Assembly (NCBI RefSeq): GCF_008763945.1
Contig: NZ_VTQH01000001.1
Coordinates: 145,347 to 209,346 of the forward strand
Reading direction: 5' to 3'
Source of the DNA: Microbacterium testaceum StLB037
GTDB taxonomy: Bacteria > Actinomycetota > Actinomycetes > Actinomycetales > Microbacteriaceae
DNA length: 64,000 nt
The position numbers and the translations under genes were made by a program. This document shows positions 42,562-51,993 of this stretch, in pieces. A model generated the notes under the pieces. It searched no databases. It was not told the DNA's origin and saw only the letters and a list, made by a program, of their open reading frames with translations. Within the stretch, counting starts at the first letter, position 1; every line of letters begins with the position of its first letter.

Positions 42562-42975
42562 ATGACGTACGAGATCGACGACGCCCCGGAGCGGATCGAC
42601 CGCGACACGGTGTGGCAGTGGCTGAGCACCGAGGCGTACTGGGGCCGCTGGCGCAGCCGCGCCGATGTGGAGAAGCAGCTCGACGGCGCCTGGCGCGTCG
42701 TCGGGGCATACCACCGGGACACGGGTGAGCTGGTGGGCTTCGCGCGGGCGATCTCCGACGGTGTCGGCTTCGCGTACCTCGCCGATGTCTTCGTGGTCGA
42801 GGGTCACCGCGGCCACGGCCTGGGCAAGGCGATCGTCGCCCGGATGATCGACGAGGGCCCCGGGCCGCACCTCCGCTGGACGCTGTTCACGAGCGATGCC
42901 CACGGGCTCTACGAGCGGTTCGGGTTCGCCGCGCCCGATCCCACCGCCCTCGTCCGCCCCGCGGCGCCGGCCTGA
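42562..42975 (+). CDS. GNAT-family N-acetyltransferase
   Basis: 137 residues. Motif A is FVVEGHRGHGLGKAIVARMI; the rest (GAYHRDTGELVGFARAISDG, LFTSDAHGLYERFGFA) is a compact single-domain GNAT. The gene is divergent from the NUDIX-NYN gene. Its last codons and stop lie inside a 20-bp sequence repeated 74 bp downstream. Substrate unknown. Confidence 0.85.
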   Translation: MTYEIDDAPERIDRDTVWQWLSTEAYWGRWRSRADVEKQLDGAWRVVGAYHRDTGELVGFARAISDGVGFAYLADVFVVEGHRGHGLGKAIVARMIDEGPGPHLRWTLFTSDAHGLYERFGFAAPDPTALVRPAAPA

Positions 42976-43050
42976 GTCCCGGCGCGTGGCGCGAGTCCGA
43001 CGCGTACGCACCCCCGGCGCGCGCCTCAAGCCCCGCGGCGCCGGCCTGAG
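42957..43050. repeat. 20-bp direct repeat at the end of the GNAT gene
   Basis: CCCCGCGGCGCCGGCCTGAG occurs at 42957-42976, where it encodes the protein's C-terminus and stop, and again at 43031-43050 in the intergenic region. It probably arose by a local duplication. The 286-bp gap shows no gene. Confidence 0.7.
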
Positions 43051-43214
43051 CCCCGGCACGCCTCCCGAGCCCCGCGAGACCGCGTCCCGCCGACAACCCC
43101 GCGCCATCCTGCACCAGTTTCGTCAGCGAGATGCCGTCTCGACGCCCCCGACCACCGCGCCGCACGCCTCGGGGTCGACCGCCGCCACGGCATCCGCGCC
43201 CCCTCCATAGACGA

Positions 43215-43251
43215 CGAACGCCCCGACCTCACGTGGAGGCCGGGGCGTTCG
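43215..43251. terminator. Hairpin terminator after DUF805 gene
   Basis: An 11-bp outer stem CGAACGCCCCG/CGGGGCGTTCG and a 4-bp inner CCTC/GAGG stem with a single mismatch between them, immediately downstream of the DUF805 gene's stop (minus strand) and also in range of the GNAT gene (plus strand). Confidence 0.8.
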
Positions 43252-43261
43252 AACGACGGAC

Positions 43262-43708
43262 TCAGGCGTCGAAGCGTGCGCCGCGCGGGTCGGCCGGCAG
43301 CAGCTCGAACACCAGCAGGATGATGCCGCCCACGAGCGGGACGAAGGCGATGAACATCCAGAATCCGCTGCGGTTGCTGTCGTGCAGACGCCGCGCGAGC
43401 AGGGCGAGGTGCGGCACGATCGTCGCGAGGCCCCAGAGAAGCAGCACGATGAAGAACACCATGCCGAGGCCGCTCGGCGGCACCGGGTTGCCGGCGGCGT
43501 CGACGCCTCCCCCACCGCCCGTGATCAACGCGAGCATGCTGAGCACGAACGAGATCACGGCGTTGGCCAGGATCCACCACCAGAACTCGCTGCGGCTGGC
43601 CCGCCCCGAGAAGGTGGCGTACTTCTTGAAGAAACGCTGGACGGCGGCGCCCAACGGCGCGCCGTAGTACGGCTGAGAGAGCGGAACGGCGGTCTGAGCA
43701 GTAGTCAT
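43262..43708 (-). CDS. DUF805 membrane protein
   Basis: 148 residues with four membrane helices. DUF805 hallmarks: KKYATFSGRASRSEFWWWIL, ARRLHDSNRSGFWMFIAFVP and VFELLPADPRGARFDA. Unknown function; in some bacteria inhibitor-like or stress related. It is the second of two tandem DUF805 genes and ends at a terminator. The loop between helices 2 and 3 is Gly-rich. Confidence 0.9.
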   Translation of the reverse strand: MTTAQTAVPLSQPYYGAPLGAAVQRFFKKYATFSGRASRSEFWWWILANAVISFVLSMLALITGGGGGVDAAGNPVPPSGLGMVFFIVLLLWGLATIVPHLALLARRLHDSNRSGFWMFIAFVPLVGGIILLVFELLPADPRGARFDA

Positions 43709-43754
43709 GTGTGTCCCCCTGACACGATGGCGAGTGCGATGCACGCCGATGACG

Positions 43755-44207
43755 TCACCGGCGCGAGTGCACCCTATCGAAACGCGTTCCCCCGGGGCGG
43801 GACTCTTGCACGGTGAGCACGATCAGCACTATCGGGCCGATCAGCGGGATCAGCCCGATGAGGATCCAGAGCCCGCTGCGATCGGTGTCGTGCAGACGCC
43901 GCACGAGCACCGCCAGCGTCGGAATGATCGTCCCGATCGCCCACACCAGCCAGATCCCCCCGAGGATCACCCCGAGCGGCCCGGTGACGGTCATCGAGCC
44001 GTCGGCTTCGATCCGGATGCCATCGGTCAGCGTCGGCAGCGCGTTCAGCGCCGTGCCCACCACCGCGGCGAACAGCACCCACCACCAGTATTCGCTGCGG
44101 CTCGCGCGCCCGTGGAAGGTCGCGTACTTCGCGAACACCCGACGGATCGCGGCGCCCAGCGGCGCGCCGTAGAAGGGCTGGTCGAGTGGCGGAGCGACGG
44201 CGGTCAT
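43755..44207 (-). CDS. DUF805 membrane protein
   Basis: 150 residues; a tandem paralogue of the following gene: QPFYGAPLGAAIRRVFAKYA, TFHGRASRSEYWWWVLFAAV, RRLHDTDRSGLWILIGLIPL and ESRPGGTRFD. Four membrane helices. Separated from the other DUF805 gene by 46 bp, so the two are probably co-transcribed; they look like a local duplication with moderate divergence. Confidence 0.9.
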   Translation of the reverse strand: MTAVAPPLDQPFYGAPLGAAIRRVFAKYATFHGRASRSEYWWWVLFAAVVGTALNALPTLTDGIRIEADGSMTVTGPLGVILGGIWLVWAIGTIIPTLAVLVRRLHDTDRSGLWILIGLIPLIGPIVLIVLTVQESRPGGTRFDRVHSRR

Positions 44208-44357
44208 GAGGTCTCCCGACAGAGGGGTGGATGCCACGGCAGCACCGTCGCGAGAGCACTGTATCGACCCGCCGGTCGGGCCAGGGTCCGCTTGCGCCGG
44301 CGCCCGCGAGACTGCAACGCGCGAGTAATCCGGGCCCGCGGACCCCGCACACGCGAA

Positions 44358-44389
44358 AGCGCCCCGCCCCACGACGGGGACGGGGCGCT
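44358..44389. terminator. Hairpin terminator downstream of der
   Basis: Stem AGCGCCCCG/CGGGGCGCT with an inner CCCC/GGGG and a short ACGA loop, 12 bp after the der stop codon (minus strand). It ends the long tyrA/cmk/der transcript. Confidence 0.8.
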
Positions 44390-44400
44390 CGGCGAGCGAC

Positions 44401-45924
44401 TCAGCGCTGGCGCTTCTCGCGGATGCGCATGTTGAGCACGATCGGCGTGCCCTCGAAGCCGTAGATCTCGCGCAGGCGCCGCTGGATGAACCGGCGGTAG
44501 CCCGGGTCGAGGAACCCGGTCGTGAACAGCACGAATGTCGGCGGACGCGTCGCAGCCTGCGTGCCGAACAGGATGCGCGGCTGCTTGCCTCCGCGCAGCG
44601 GGTGCGGGTGCTCGGCGACGAGCTCCGACAGGAAGGCGTTGAACTTCCCGGTCGGGATGCGGGTGTCCCACGACTCGAGCGCCTGCTCGAGGGCGGGCAC
44701 GAGCTTGTCGAGGTGGCGACCGGTGCGGGCCGAGATGTTCACGCGCGGGGCCCACGCGACGTGCGCGAGGTCCTGCTCGATCTCGCGCTCGAGGTAGCGG
44801 CGACGGTCCTGGTTCTCCATGTCGTCGTCGTTGAGGCGGTCCCACTTGTTGAACGCCAGCACGAGCGCACGACCCGACTCGAGCACCAGGTCGATGATGT
44901 TGAGGTCCTGCACGCTGATCGGCTGCGAGACGTCGAGCACGACGACGGCGACCTCGGACTTCTCCAGAGCGGTCGAGGTGCGCAGCGACGCGTAGAAGTC
45001 GGCGCCCTGCGACAGGTGCACGCGCCGACGGATGCCGGCGGTGTCCACCAGCGTCCAGAGCTTGCCACCGAGCTCCACGACCTCGTCCACCGGGTCGCGG
45101 GTGGTGCCCGCGAGCTCGTTGACGACGACGCGCTCCTCGCCGGCGGCCTTGTTCAGCAGCGACGACTTGCCCACGTTGGGGCGACCGAGGATCGCGACGC
45201 GGCGGGGTCCGCCGATCTCGTACTTCGCCACGGCCGACACGTCGGGCAGTACCTTCATGAGCTCGTCGAGCAGGTCGGCGACACCGCGGCCGTGGATGGC
45301 CGAGACCGGGTGCGGCTCTCCGAGGCCGAGGTTCCACAGGGCCGTGGCCTCGGGCTCCTGGCGCGCGTCGTCGACCTTGTTCGCGATCAGGAAGACGGGC
45401 TTCTTGCTCTTGCGCAGCAGCTTCACGACGTGCTCGTCGGTCGAGGTCGCCCCCACCGTGGCATCCACCACGAACAGCACGACGTCGGCGAGGTCGATCG
45501 CGACCTCGGCTTGAGCTGCGACCGAGCGGTCGATGCCCTTCGCATCGGGCTCCCAGCCGCCGGTGTCGACCAGCGAGAAGCGGCGGTCGAGCCACTCGGC
45601 CTTGTAGGTGACGCGGTCGCGCGTGACACCCGGGGTGTCCTCGACCACGGCCTCACGGCGACCCAGGATGCGGTTCACCAGGGCGGACTTGCCGACGTTC
45701 GGGCGACCGACGATCGCGACCACCGGCAGCGCCGGCAGGAACTCGATCGCGCCCTCGCCCGAGGCGAGCCCCGCGAGGAGGGCTGCGTCTTCCTCGTCGA
45801 GGTCGAAGTCCTCGAGTCCCGCGCGCAGCGCTTCGGCCCGCTGCTCGGCGAGCACCTCGTCGAGCTGCTCCATCTTCTCGGCGAGCTGGTCGGGCCCGCC
45901 CTCGTACTCGTCTTCAACGCCCAT
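44401..45924 (-). CDS. der: Ribosome biogenesis GTPase Der (EngA)
   Basis: 507 residues with two GTPase domains in tandem. The first has the P-loop [20 protein letters not shown] and NKVDD; the second [20 protein letters not shown] with DTAGIRRR and FNKWDRL; the C-terminal KH-like domain ends the protein ([20 protein letters not shown]). An N-terminal extension of about 65 acidic residues is usual in actinobacteria. Needed for 50S ribosomal subunit maturation. Its start lies inside the 3' end of cmk (11-bp overlap), the standard actinobacterial order. Confidence 0.97.
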   Translation of the reverse strand: MGVEDEYEGGPDQLAEKMEQLDEVLAEQRAEALRAGLEDFDLDEEDAALLAGLASGEGAIEFLPALPVVAIVGRPNVGKSALVNRILGRREAVVEDTPGVTRDRVTYKAEWLDRRFSLVDTGGWEPDAKGIDRSVAAQAEVAIDLADVVLFVVDATVGATSTDEHVVKLLRKSKKPVFLIANKVDDARQEPEATALWNLGLGEPHPVSAIHGRGVADLLDELMKVLPDVSAVAKYEIGGPRRVAILGRPNVGKSSLLNKAAGEERVVVNELAGTTRDPVDEVVELGGKLWTLVDTAGIRRRVHLSQGADFYASLRTSTALEKSEVAVVVLDVSQPISVQDLNIIDLVLESGRALVLAFNKWDRLNDDDMENQDRRRYLEREIEQDLAHVAWAPRVNISARTGRHLDKLVPALEQALESWDTRIPTGKFNAFLSELVAEHPHPLRGGKQPRILFGTQAATRPPTFVLFTTGFLDPGYRRFIQRRLREIYGFEGTPIVLNMRIREKRQR

Positions 45925-46672
45925 CGCGGGCTCCCATCGTGGAGTCGACGACGCTCAGCACGGCGTCGACGGTCTGTTCGAAATCTAGGTGGGTCGAGTC
46001 GACGACCTCGACGCCTTCGGCGGCGGTGAGGAAGTCGACGACCGTGGAATCGGCGGCGTCGCGCCGGTGCAGGGCTGCGGCGACCTTGGCGGCATCCTGA
46101 TCCGTCAACTCCGCACTGCGGCGCGCGGCGCGCACCTCGGGAGCGGCGGTCAGCAGGATGCGCACGGGCGCGTCCGGGAACACCACCGTGGTGATGTCGC
46201 GGCCCTCGACCACGACACCCGAGAGTGCAGCGGATGCCACGAGCCGGCGGAACAACTCGTTCACCGCGTGGCGCACGGGGGCGACGCGGGCCACCCCGCT
46301 CACGGCATCGGTCACGCGGGGTTCGCGGATCGCCGCGGTGACGTCGGTGGAGCCCACGCGCACCCAGCGGTCGGCCGGGTCGAGCGAGATCGCGTAGTCG
46401 AAATCGCCGAACACCTCGAGCACCGCCGTGGCGTCGGACGTGTCGGCCCCGTGCGCGAGGGCGTGCCACGCGAGGGCGCGGTAGGCGGCGCCGGTGTCGA
46501 GGAAGCCGTACCCGAGGCGGGAGGCGGCGGCCTTCGACACGCTCGACTTGCCGCTGCCGGCGGGTCCGTCGATCGCGACGACGACGGGGGCGGATGCCGA
46601 GCCCTCGGCGGGGGCCGCCATGCCGGGCGCCATCAGTCCGGGGCGGAAGAGGGCGGGAGTGGGATCAGTCAT
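45914..46672 (-). CDS. cmk: Cytidylate kinase
   Basis: 252 residues from the ATG at 46672. After a 28-residue leader the P-loop [20 protein letters not shown] appears, then [37 protein letters not shown] and the lid region [20 protein letters not shown] with RRDAADS. It phosphorylates CMP/dCMP. The leader contains internal ATG codons, so a shorter start is possible. The gene overlaps both tyrA (8 bp) and der. Confidence 0.95.
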   Translation of the reverse strand: MTDPTPALFRPGLMAPGMAAPAEGSASAPVVVAIDGPAGSGKSSVSKAAASRLGYGFLDTGAAYRALAWHALAHGADTSDATAVLEVFGDFDYAISLDPADRWVRVGSTDVTAAIREPRVTDAVSGVARVAPVRHAVNELFRRLVASAALSGVVVEGRDITTVVFPDAPVRILLTAAPEVRAARRSAELTDQDAAKVAAALHRRDAADSTVVDFLTAAEGVEVVDSTHLDFEQTVDAVLSVVDSTMGARDGR

Positions 46673-47798
46673 GGGTGGTGCTCGCAATCCGCCAACCGCG
46701 CTGCTGCAGGCCGTCGACGGCGCGCCGGACAGCGTCGGGGACGACGCTGATCTCGGCGAGGCCGAACGGGGCTCCGGGCGAGTGCTCGAGGCGTAGGTCT
46801 TCGACGTTGACGTCGAGGTCGCCGAGCTCGCCGAACAGGCGGCCCAGCTGGCCGGAGGTGTCGTCGACCATGACGACGAAAGTATCGAAACGGCGGTTCT
46901 GACCGTGCTTGCCGGGCAGGCGCTCGACGCCCTTGTTGCCGCGGCGGATGGTATCGGCCACCGCGCGGCGGGCACCGGGCACCTCGGGGTCGCGAAGCGC
47001 CTCGGCGACGTCGGTCAGGTCGGCCGCGAGCTGATCGAGCACCGCGACGACGGGCGCCGCGTTCGCCCCGAGGATCTGCACCCAGAGTTCGGGGGCGGAT
47101 GCCGCGATGCGCGTCGTATCGCGCACCCCCTGACCCGCCAGTCGCAGCGACCCGTCGGGGGCCTCGACGAAGCGCCCGGCCAGAAGGCTCGCCACCAGCT
47201 GCGGCACGTGCGACATGAGCGCGACGGACTCGTCGTGCTCTTCCGGCGTCATCTCGATGAGCGTCGCCCCGAGATCCAGGGCAAGGCCCTCGACGAGCGA
47301 GAGGTCGTGCGCGGAGGTCTCGCCGTCGCGGCAGACCACCCACGGCCGACCGACGAAGATGTCGGCGCGGGCCGAGATGGCTCCCCCGCGCTCACGCCCG
47401 GCCATGGGGTGCGAACCGATGTAGTGCGTGAGATCGACCCCTCGTTCGCGGAGGGTACGCAGCGGTTCGAGCTTCACGCTCGCGACGTCGGTGACGACGG
47501 CATCCGGGAATCTCTCCAGCTCGCGCTGCACGACGTCGGCCGTGACGTCCGGCGGCACGGCCACCACGATCAGCGAGGGCCGGTCATCGGGGCGCTCAGC
47601 GCGACCCGCGCCGTAGTCGATCGCCAGGCGCAGCTGCGAGGGAGACGCGTCGACCAGCACGATGTCGACGCCACGCGCGGTGAGGGCATGACCGATGCTC
47701 GCCCCCAGCAGACCCGAGCCGACGACGCGGACGGTGCCGCTCGTACGGGTCGCCAAGGGCCCGGCCGCGCGCGCGGACGTTCCGTTGACTTCGCTCAT
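46665..47798 (-). CDS. tyrA: Prephenate dehydrogenase
   Basis: 377 residues from the ATG at 47798, with aggag 6 bases upstream. N-terminal NAD-binding [20 protein letters not shown]; catalytic His in the [14 protein letters not shown] block; C-terminal ACT-like domain ([20 protein letters not shown], then [20 protein letters not shown]) for feedback by tyrosine. It makes 4-hydroxyphenylpyruvate. Part of the conserved rluB-tyrA-cmk-der order. Confidence 0.95.
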   Translation of the reverse strand: MSEVNGTSARAAGPLATRTSGTVRVVGSGLLGASIGHALTARGVDIVLVDASPSQLRLAIDYGAGRAERPDDRPSLIVVAVPPDVTADVVQRELERFPDAVVTDVASVKLEPLRTLRERGVDLTHYIGSHPMAGRERGGAISARADIFVGRPWVVCRDGETSAHDLSLVEGLALDLGATLIEMTPEEHDESVALMSHVPQLVASLLAGRFVEAPDGSLRLAGQGVRDTTRIAASAPELWVQILGANAAPVVAVLDQLAADLTDVAEALRDPEVPGARRAVADTIRRGNKGVERLPGKHGQNRRFDTFVVMVDDTSGQLGRLFGELGDLDVNVEDLRLEHSPGAPFGLAEISVVPDAVRRAVDGLQQRGWRIASTTHD

Positions 47799-47849
47799 CG
47801 GGTCTCCTGCCCTGGGCGGCGCCGCTCGCACCGCGAGGCGCCCGGAGGC

Positions 47850-48611
47850 TCACTCCGCGGGAGTGTCGCCGTCTCGACGAGACAGCGTCAGCAGGGCACC
47901 GCGTTCTACTGTAGTCAACTCGCGGGCCTTGCCCACCGGGAGAGTTCCCAGGTGGAGGGGCCCGAACTGGCGCCGGACCAGCTCGACGACCGGGTGGCCC
48001 ACCTCCGCCATCATCCGGCGGACGATGCGGTTCTTGCCCGAGTGCAGCGTCAGCTCGACCAGACTCTCCCCTCGCGAGGAGTCGAGCAGCCGCGCCTTGT
48101 CGGCGGCGATCCGCCCGTCTTCGAGCTCGACGCCCTTGATGAGCCGCTGGATCGTCTGCGGCAGCACCTGCCCCTCGACCTTGGCGATGTACACCTTGGT
48201 CACCCCGAACGAGGGGTGTGCGAGCACGTGCGCCAGGTCGCCGTCGTTGGTCAGCACGAGCAGGCCGCTCGTGTCGGCATCCAGTCGTCCGACGTTGTAG
48301 AGCCGCTCGTCCCAGTCCTTCGTGTACTGACGGAGGTCGGGGCGGCCGCGGTCGTCGCTCATCGAGCTCACGACCCCGGTGGGCTTATTGAGGACGACGT
48401 AGCGCTTGGACTCGTCGAGCTGGATGGCGGTGCCGTCCACATCGACGAGGTCGGTCTCGGGGTGGATGCGGCGACCGAGCTCGGTGACGACGAGGCCGTT
48501 CACGCGCACGCGCCCCTCGACGATCATCTGCTCGGCGACGCGGCGCGACGCCACTCCGCGGTTGGCCAGCACCTTCTGCAGGCGCACGCCCTCGGCATCC
48601 GCTTCACTCAC
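47850..48611 (-). CDS. rluB: 23S rRNA pseudouridine synthase (RluB family)
   Basis: 253 residues. N-terminal S4 domain (RLQKVLANRGVASRRVAEQM), then the RsuA-type catalytic motif with Asp in VGRLDADTSGLLVLTNDGDL, and SGKNRIVRRMMAEVGHPVVE at the end of the catalytic domain. It modifies a uridine in 23S rRNA. The start overlaps the scpB stop by 4 bp. The paralogue RluE cannot be fully excluded, but the scpB context supports RluB. Confidence 0.9.
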   Translation of the reverse strand: MSEADAEGVRLQKVLANRGVASRRVAEQMIVEGRVRVNGLVVTELGRRIHPETDLVDVDGTAIQLDESKRYVVLNKPTGVVSSMSDDRGRPDLRQYTKDWDERLYNVGRLDADTSGLLVLTNDGDLAHVLAHPSFGVTKVYIAKVEGQVLPQTIQRLIKGVELEDGRIAADKARLLDSSRGESLVELTLHSGKNRIVRRMMAEVGHPVVELVRRQFGPLHLGTLPVGKARELTTVERGALLTLSRRDGDTPAE

Positions 48612-49258
48612 TTCAGTACCTCTCCGTCGAATCCGTCCGAGCCGTCGTCGAGCAACGGCGAGATGTGCGGCAGCTCGTCGAGCGAGTTGATGCCGAGGTT
48701 GACCAGCAGCTGGTCGGTCGTTCCGTAGTGGATCGCGCCCGTGTCGGAGTCGGTGAAGACCTCCGTGATGAGTCCGCGGGCGAGGAGCGTGCGCACCACC
48801 GAGTCCACGTTCACCGCGCGGATGGATGCCACCTGCCCCCGCGTCACGGGCTGCTTGTACGCGATGACGGCCAGGGTCTCGAGCGCCGCCTGCGACAGCC
48901 GCGAGGGCGCCTGGGTGTTCACGAACTCGCCGACGACGTCGTCGTATTCCTCGCGAACGTAGAGGCGCCAGCCTCCGCCGACCTCGCGCAGCTCGAAACC
49001 GCGCACCGGTCCCCCGGTCTCGCCATCGTAGTCGGCGACGAGCGCCTCGACGGCCTGACGGACCGCCGGCACGGGCGCACCGACGGCGGCGGCGAGGCTC
49101 ACGAGGCTCTGCGGTTCGTCGAGCACCAGCAGGATCGCCTCGAGACGACGGGCGACGGATGCCGGGTCACTCGGGCGCTGCGCCGGGATCGGTGCCTGCG
49201 CGGGAGCGGTGTTCGCCCCGTCCGCGGCGTCGCGGGTCTCGGCGGTGTCATCGGTCAT
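48608..49258 (-). CDS. scpB: SMC-Scp condensin complex protein ScpB
   Basis: 216 residues. Two winged helices: RRLEAILLVLDEPQSLVSLA and LSQAALETLAVIAYKQPVTR with GQVASIRAVNVDSVVRTLLA, the ScpB signature, and FLVNLGINSLDELP-like end. Kite subunit that binds ScpA to form bacterial condensin. An N-terminal ~30-residue low-complexity tail is a lineage feature. Overlaps scpA by 11 bp. Confidence 0.95.
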   Translation of the reverse strand: MTDDTAETRDAADGANTAPAQAPIPAQRPSDPASVARRLEAILLVLDEPQSLVSLAAAVGAPVPAVRQAVEALVADYDGETGGPVRGFELREVGGGWRLYVREEYDDVVGEFVNTQAPSRLSQAALETLAVIAYKQPVTRGQVASIRAVNVDSVVRTLLARGLITEVFTDSDTGAIHYGTTDQLLVNLGINSLDELPHISPLLDDGSDGFDGEVLK

Positions 49259-50150
49259 AGTCGGCTCCCAGCGCGGCGAGGTTCTCTTCCGACCACCGCT
49301 CGGCGGTCCACCGCAGCGTCAGCTCGCCGAGCGGCTCGAGCTGCTCGAACGACAGCGCCGCGTGGCGGTACAGCTCGAGGATCGACAGGAACCGCGCGAC
49401 GACGACCCCCGTCTCGGTGACCCCGGCGACGAGGTCGCGGAAGTTCAAGGTTCCCGCCGAGCGCAGCAGGGTCACCACGATCGCGGCCTGCTCGCGGATG
49501 CTCACCAGCGGCGCGTGCAGGTGGTCGAGGCCGACGGTGGGGATCTGCTTCGGCGCGAACGCGACCACGGCGAGGGCCGCGAAGTCGTCGGCGCTCAGGG
49601 TCCACTTCAGCTCGGGGACCGCGCTGCGGTACTTCTCGTCGAGCCGCACGTTGCGCGTGTGCCGCTTGTCCTCGCGCTGCAGGCACCGGGCGAACCAGGC
49701 CGAGACCTCCTTGAACGCGCGGTACTGCAGCAGGCGGGCGAACAGCAGGTCGCGCGCCTCGAGGAGCGCCACCGACTCGGCATCCACCAGCTCGCCCTGC
49801 GGCAGCAGCCCCGCGATCTTCATGTCGAGCAGGGTGGCGGCCACGACGAGGAACTCCGAGGCCTCGTCGAGGTCGCTCTCGGGGCCCATCGCCCGGAGGT
49901 ACGCGATGAACTCGTCGGTGACCCGGCTGAGGGCGACCTCGGTGATGTCGAGCTCGGCACGCGAGATGAGGGTGAGGAGCAGGTCGAAGGGGCCGTCGAA
50001 GACGGGGAGGGTGACGCGGAAGCCGGGTGCGTCGGGTGCGGGCGCTTCGACGTGCTCAGCGTCCGGCGTCGCGATCTCGGCGTCCGACGCGGTCTCGGGG
50101 ACCGTCGCGAGCGCGACGGCGTCGGGGGTGTCGTCAGGCGACGGCGCCAC
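49248..50150 (-). CDS. scpA: SMC-Scp condensin complex kleisin ScpA
   Basis: 300 residues from a GTG. After a ~45-residue acidic Ala-rich tail comes the kleisin N-terminus FRVTLPVFDGPFDLLLTLIS, then ELDITEVALSRVTDEFIAYL and the C-terminal winged helix FLSILELYRHAALSFEQLEP. It bridges SMC heads with ScpB. Overlaps parA by 17 bp, so parA-scpA-scpB-rluB form one operon. Confidence 0.95.
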   Translation of the reverse strand: MAPSPDDTPDAVALATVPETASDAEIATPDAEHVEAPAPDAPGFRVTLPVFDGPFDLLLTLISRAELDITEVALSRVTDEFIAYLRAMGPESDLDEASEFLVVAATLLDMKIAGLLPQGELVDAESVALLEARDLLFARLLQYRAFKEVSAWFARCLQREDKRHTRNVRLDEKYRSAVPELKWTLSADDFAALAVVAFAPKQIPTVGLDHLHAPLVSIREQAAIVVTLLRSAGTLNFRDLVAGVTETGVVVARFLSILELYRHAALSFEQLEPLGELTLRWTAERWSEENLAALGADYDR

Positions 50151-51036
50151 GGGCGACCAGCTCCCGCGCCAGCCGCAGGTAGGCCTGGGCGGCGGCGTGC
50201 TCGGGCGCGAACTCCGTGATGGGCATGCCCGACACCGACGCGTCGGGGAACTTCACCGTGCGGCCGATGACCGTCTCGAGGACGTCGTCGCCGAACGCCT
50301 CGACCACGCGCTCGAGCACCTCGCGCGAGTGCAACGTGCGGGGGTCGTACATCGTGGCGAGCACACCATCGAGTTCGATCGCCGGATTGAGGCGGTCGCG
50401 CACCTTGTCGATCGTCTCGACGAGCAGCGCGACACCGCGCAGGGCGAAGAACTCGCACTCGAGCGGGATCAGCACGCCGTGCGCCGCGGTGAGGGCGTTC
50501 ACGGTGAGCAGTCCGAGCGAGGGCTGGCAGTCGACGAGGATCACGTCGTAGTCGGCCGCGACCTTGCGCAGCACCCGGGCGAGGATCGTCTCGCGCGCGA
50601 CCTCGTTGACCAGGTGCACCTCGGCCGCCGACAGGTCGATGTTGGCGGGGATGACGTCGAGACCGTCGACGCGCGTGTGCACGATGACCTCGTGCGGGTC
50701 GCGCTTGGTGTCGAGCAGAAGGTCGTAGATCGTGGGCACGTCGTGCGTCTGGATGCCGAGACCCGCCGACAGCGCACCCTGCGGGTCGAAGTCGATGGCG
50801 AGCACGCGGCGGCCGTACCCCGCGAGCGAGGCCGCGAGGTTGATCGTGGTGGTCGTCTTGCCGACGCCGCCCTTCTGGTTGCAGAGGGCGATGATGCGGG
50901 CGGGGCCGTGGCTGTCGAGCGGCTTCGGGGTGGGGAACCCCTGATAGGGGCGACCGGTGGGTCCGAGGATGACCTCGTCTGCGCCCGTCTTCTGGCCCTT
51001 CGTGCTCGCCGACACCGAGTCTCCCGCCTTCGTCAT
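50134..51036 (-). CDS. ParA/Soj-family ATPase of the scp operon
   Basis: 300 residues. Deviant Walker A CNQKGGVGKTTTTINLAASL; Walker A' VLAIDFDPQGALSAGLG; Walker B YDVILVDCQPSLGLLTVNAL. It is the Soj-like paralogue normally found upstream of scpA in actinobacteria, distinct from the parAB pair near the origin, and is thought to act in chromosome organisation. A ~45-residue leader precedes the ATPase core. Its promoter should lie in the repeat-containing gap upstream. Confidence 0.92.
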   Translation of the reverse strand: MTKAGDSVSASTKGQKTGADEVILGPTGRPYQGFPTPKPLDSHGPARIIALCNQKGGVGKTTTTINLAASLAGYGRRVLAIDFDPQGALSAGLGIQTHDVPTIYDLLLDTKRDPHEVIVHTRVDGLDVIPANIDLSAAEVHLVNEVARETILARVLRKVAADYDVILVDCQPSLGLLTVNALTAAHGVLIPLECEFFALRGVALLVETIDKVRDRLNPAIELDGVLATMYDPRTLHSREVLERVVEAFGDDVLETVIGRTVKFPDASVSGMPITEFAPEHAAAQAYLRLARELVARGAVA

Positions 51037-51124
51037 AACGTCCCGAGTCTAGCCGCCGCCCGTCGCCGCGCCCGTGTGACCCGCGGGCGAGCGCGGGCGG
51101 GGCACATGGCATCGGTTCGCCCCG

Positions 51125-51210
51125 CACACGCTCAGCGATCCGCACACCCTCAGCGCGAAGGCGCCGCATCCCGCTGAGGTTGCGCGAATCACCGACCCTG
51201 CGCGCGCGTC
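51125..51210. repeat. Fifth copy of the dispersed intergenic repeat
   Basis: AGCGATCCGCACACCCTCAG followed by TTGCGCGAATCACCGACCCT and GCG matches the units at 41131-41540. The minus-strand stop codon of the DUF4184 gene (51189-51191) falls inside it, so the repeat sets the end of that protein. Confidence 0.75.
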
Positions 51211-51992
51211 CGCACCGCGACCCGCGCGCGCCGCGCCTGCACGAGCACCGCCAGCGCGAGCGTCAGGGCCGCCCAGACCGCGGCGACCTTCGTCAGCACG
51301 CCGTAGATCAGGTGCGTGGGGGTGTAGCCCGCATCGAATCCACCGTTGAGGGCCACCGCCACGACCGACGCCCCCAGCAGCGCGACCGGAAGCGAGAGCC
51401 ACCACGCCCAGCGGGCGGCATCCGGGATCACCCTGCGCACCGGCTCGGGCGCGCGCCGCGACAGCCACACCGCCGCGAAGATCGCGAGGACGACCAGGCC
51501 GAACGCGCTCGAGGTGTGCTGCAGCCACTTCGCGCCCGAGAACGGCCCCCACTGCCCCGCGAGCGCTGGGAACACCTGCTCCCCCACCCGGCCCTCGTGC
51601 GTGAACAGATCCCAGGCGATGTGCGAGACGACACCCAGAGCGAGCGAGAGGACGAGCCACAGGATGCCGACGACTCCCCCGCCGGAACTCTCGCGCAGCG
51701 CCGCGCGGGCACCGGCCTCCCACTCCGCCGGTAGGCGTTCCGCGACACCACGCGGCGCGAGCTCCCGGGTGGCGGGCCGCAGCACGCACCGCCAGACGAG
51801 CAGCAGGACGAAGGCGACCACGACCGTCACGGGCAGCCACGCGACATCGTGAGTGAGCCCGTATCCGGGCCACATCCCCCGGACGAACAGCGGCAGGTCG
51901 GGGGTCATCGCCCCGATCGCGATCGCCGCCGGAACCAGCCGCGTGCGCACGAAGGGCAGTGCGACGACGGCGTGGCTCGGCGTGAACGGCAT
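51189..51992 (-). CDS. DUF4184 family membrane protein
   Basis: 267 residues starting MPFTPSHAVVALPFVRTRLV, the hallmark N-terminus of DUF4184, with His in TPSHA and Asp in GAMTPDLP. Six to seven membrane helices follow, with VVSHIAWDLFTHEGRV, whose His/Asp residues resemble membrane-bound metal-dependent hydrolases. Substrate unknown. The start is 2 bp from the tyrS stop, so it is in the tyrS transcript. Its last residues come from a repeat element. Confidence 0.85.
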   Translation of the reverse strand: MPFTPSHAVVALPFVRTRLVPAAIAIGAMTPDLPLFVRGMWPGYGLTHDVAWLPVTVVVAFVLLLVWRCVLRPATRELAPRGVAERLPAEWEAGARAALRESSGGGVVGILWLVLSLALGVVSHIAWDLFTHEGRVGEQVFPALAGQWGPFSGAKWLQHTSSAFGLVVLAIFAAVWLSRRAPEPVRRVIPDAARWAWWLSLPVALLGASVVAVALNGGFDAGYTPTHLIYGVLTKVAAVWAALTLALAVLVQARRARVAVRTRAQGR

Positions 51993-51993
51993 G

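Noticed and set aside
44602..46029. Long plus-strand frame opposite der and cmk
   Set aside because: It mirrors the codons of der, which has complete GTPase motifs; in GC-rich genes the antisense frame stays open by codon bias. No motif or ribosome-binding site.
46905..48728. 607-codon plus-strand frame opposite tyrA and rluB
   Set aside because: Same antisense effect; both minus-strand genes are unmistakable.
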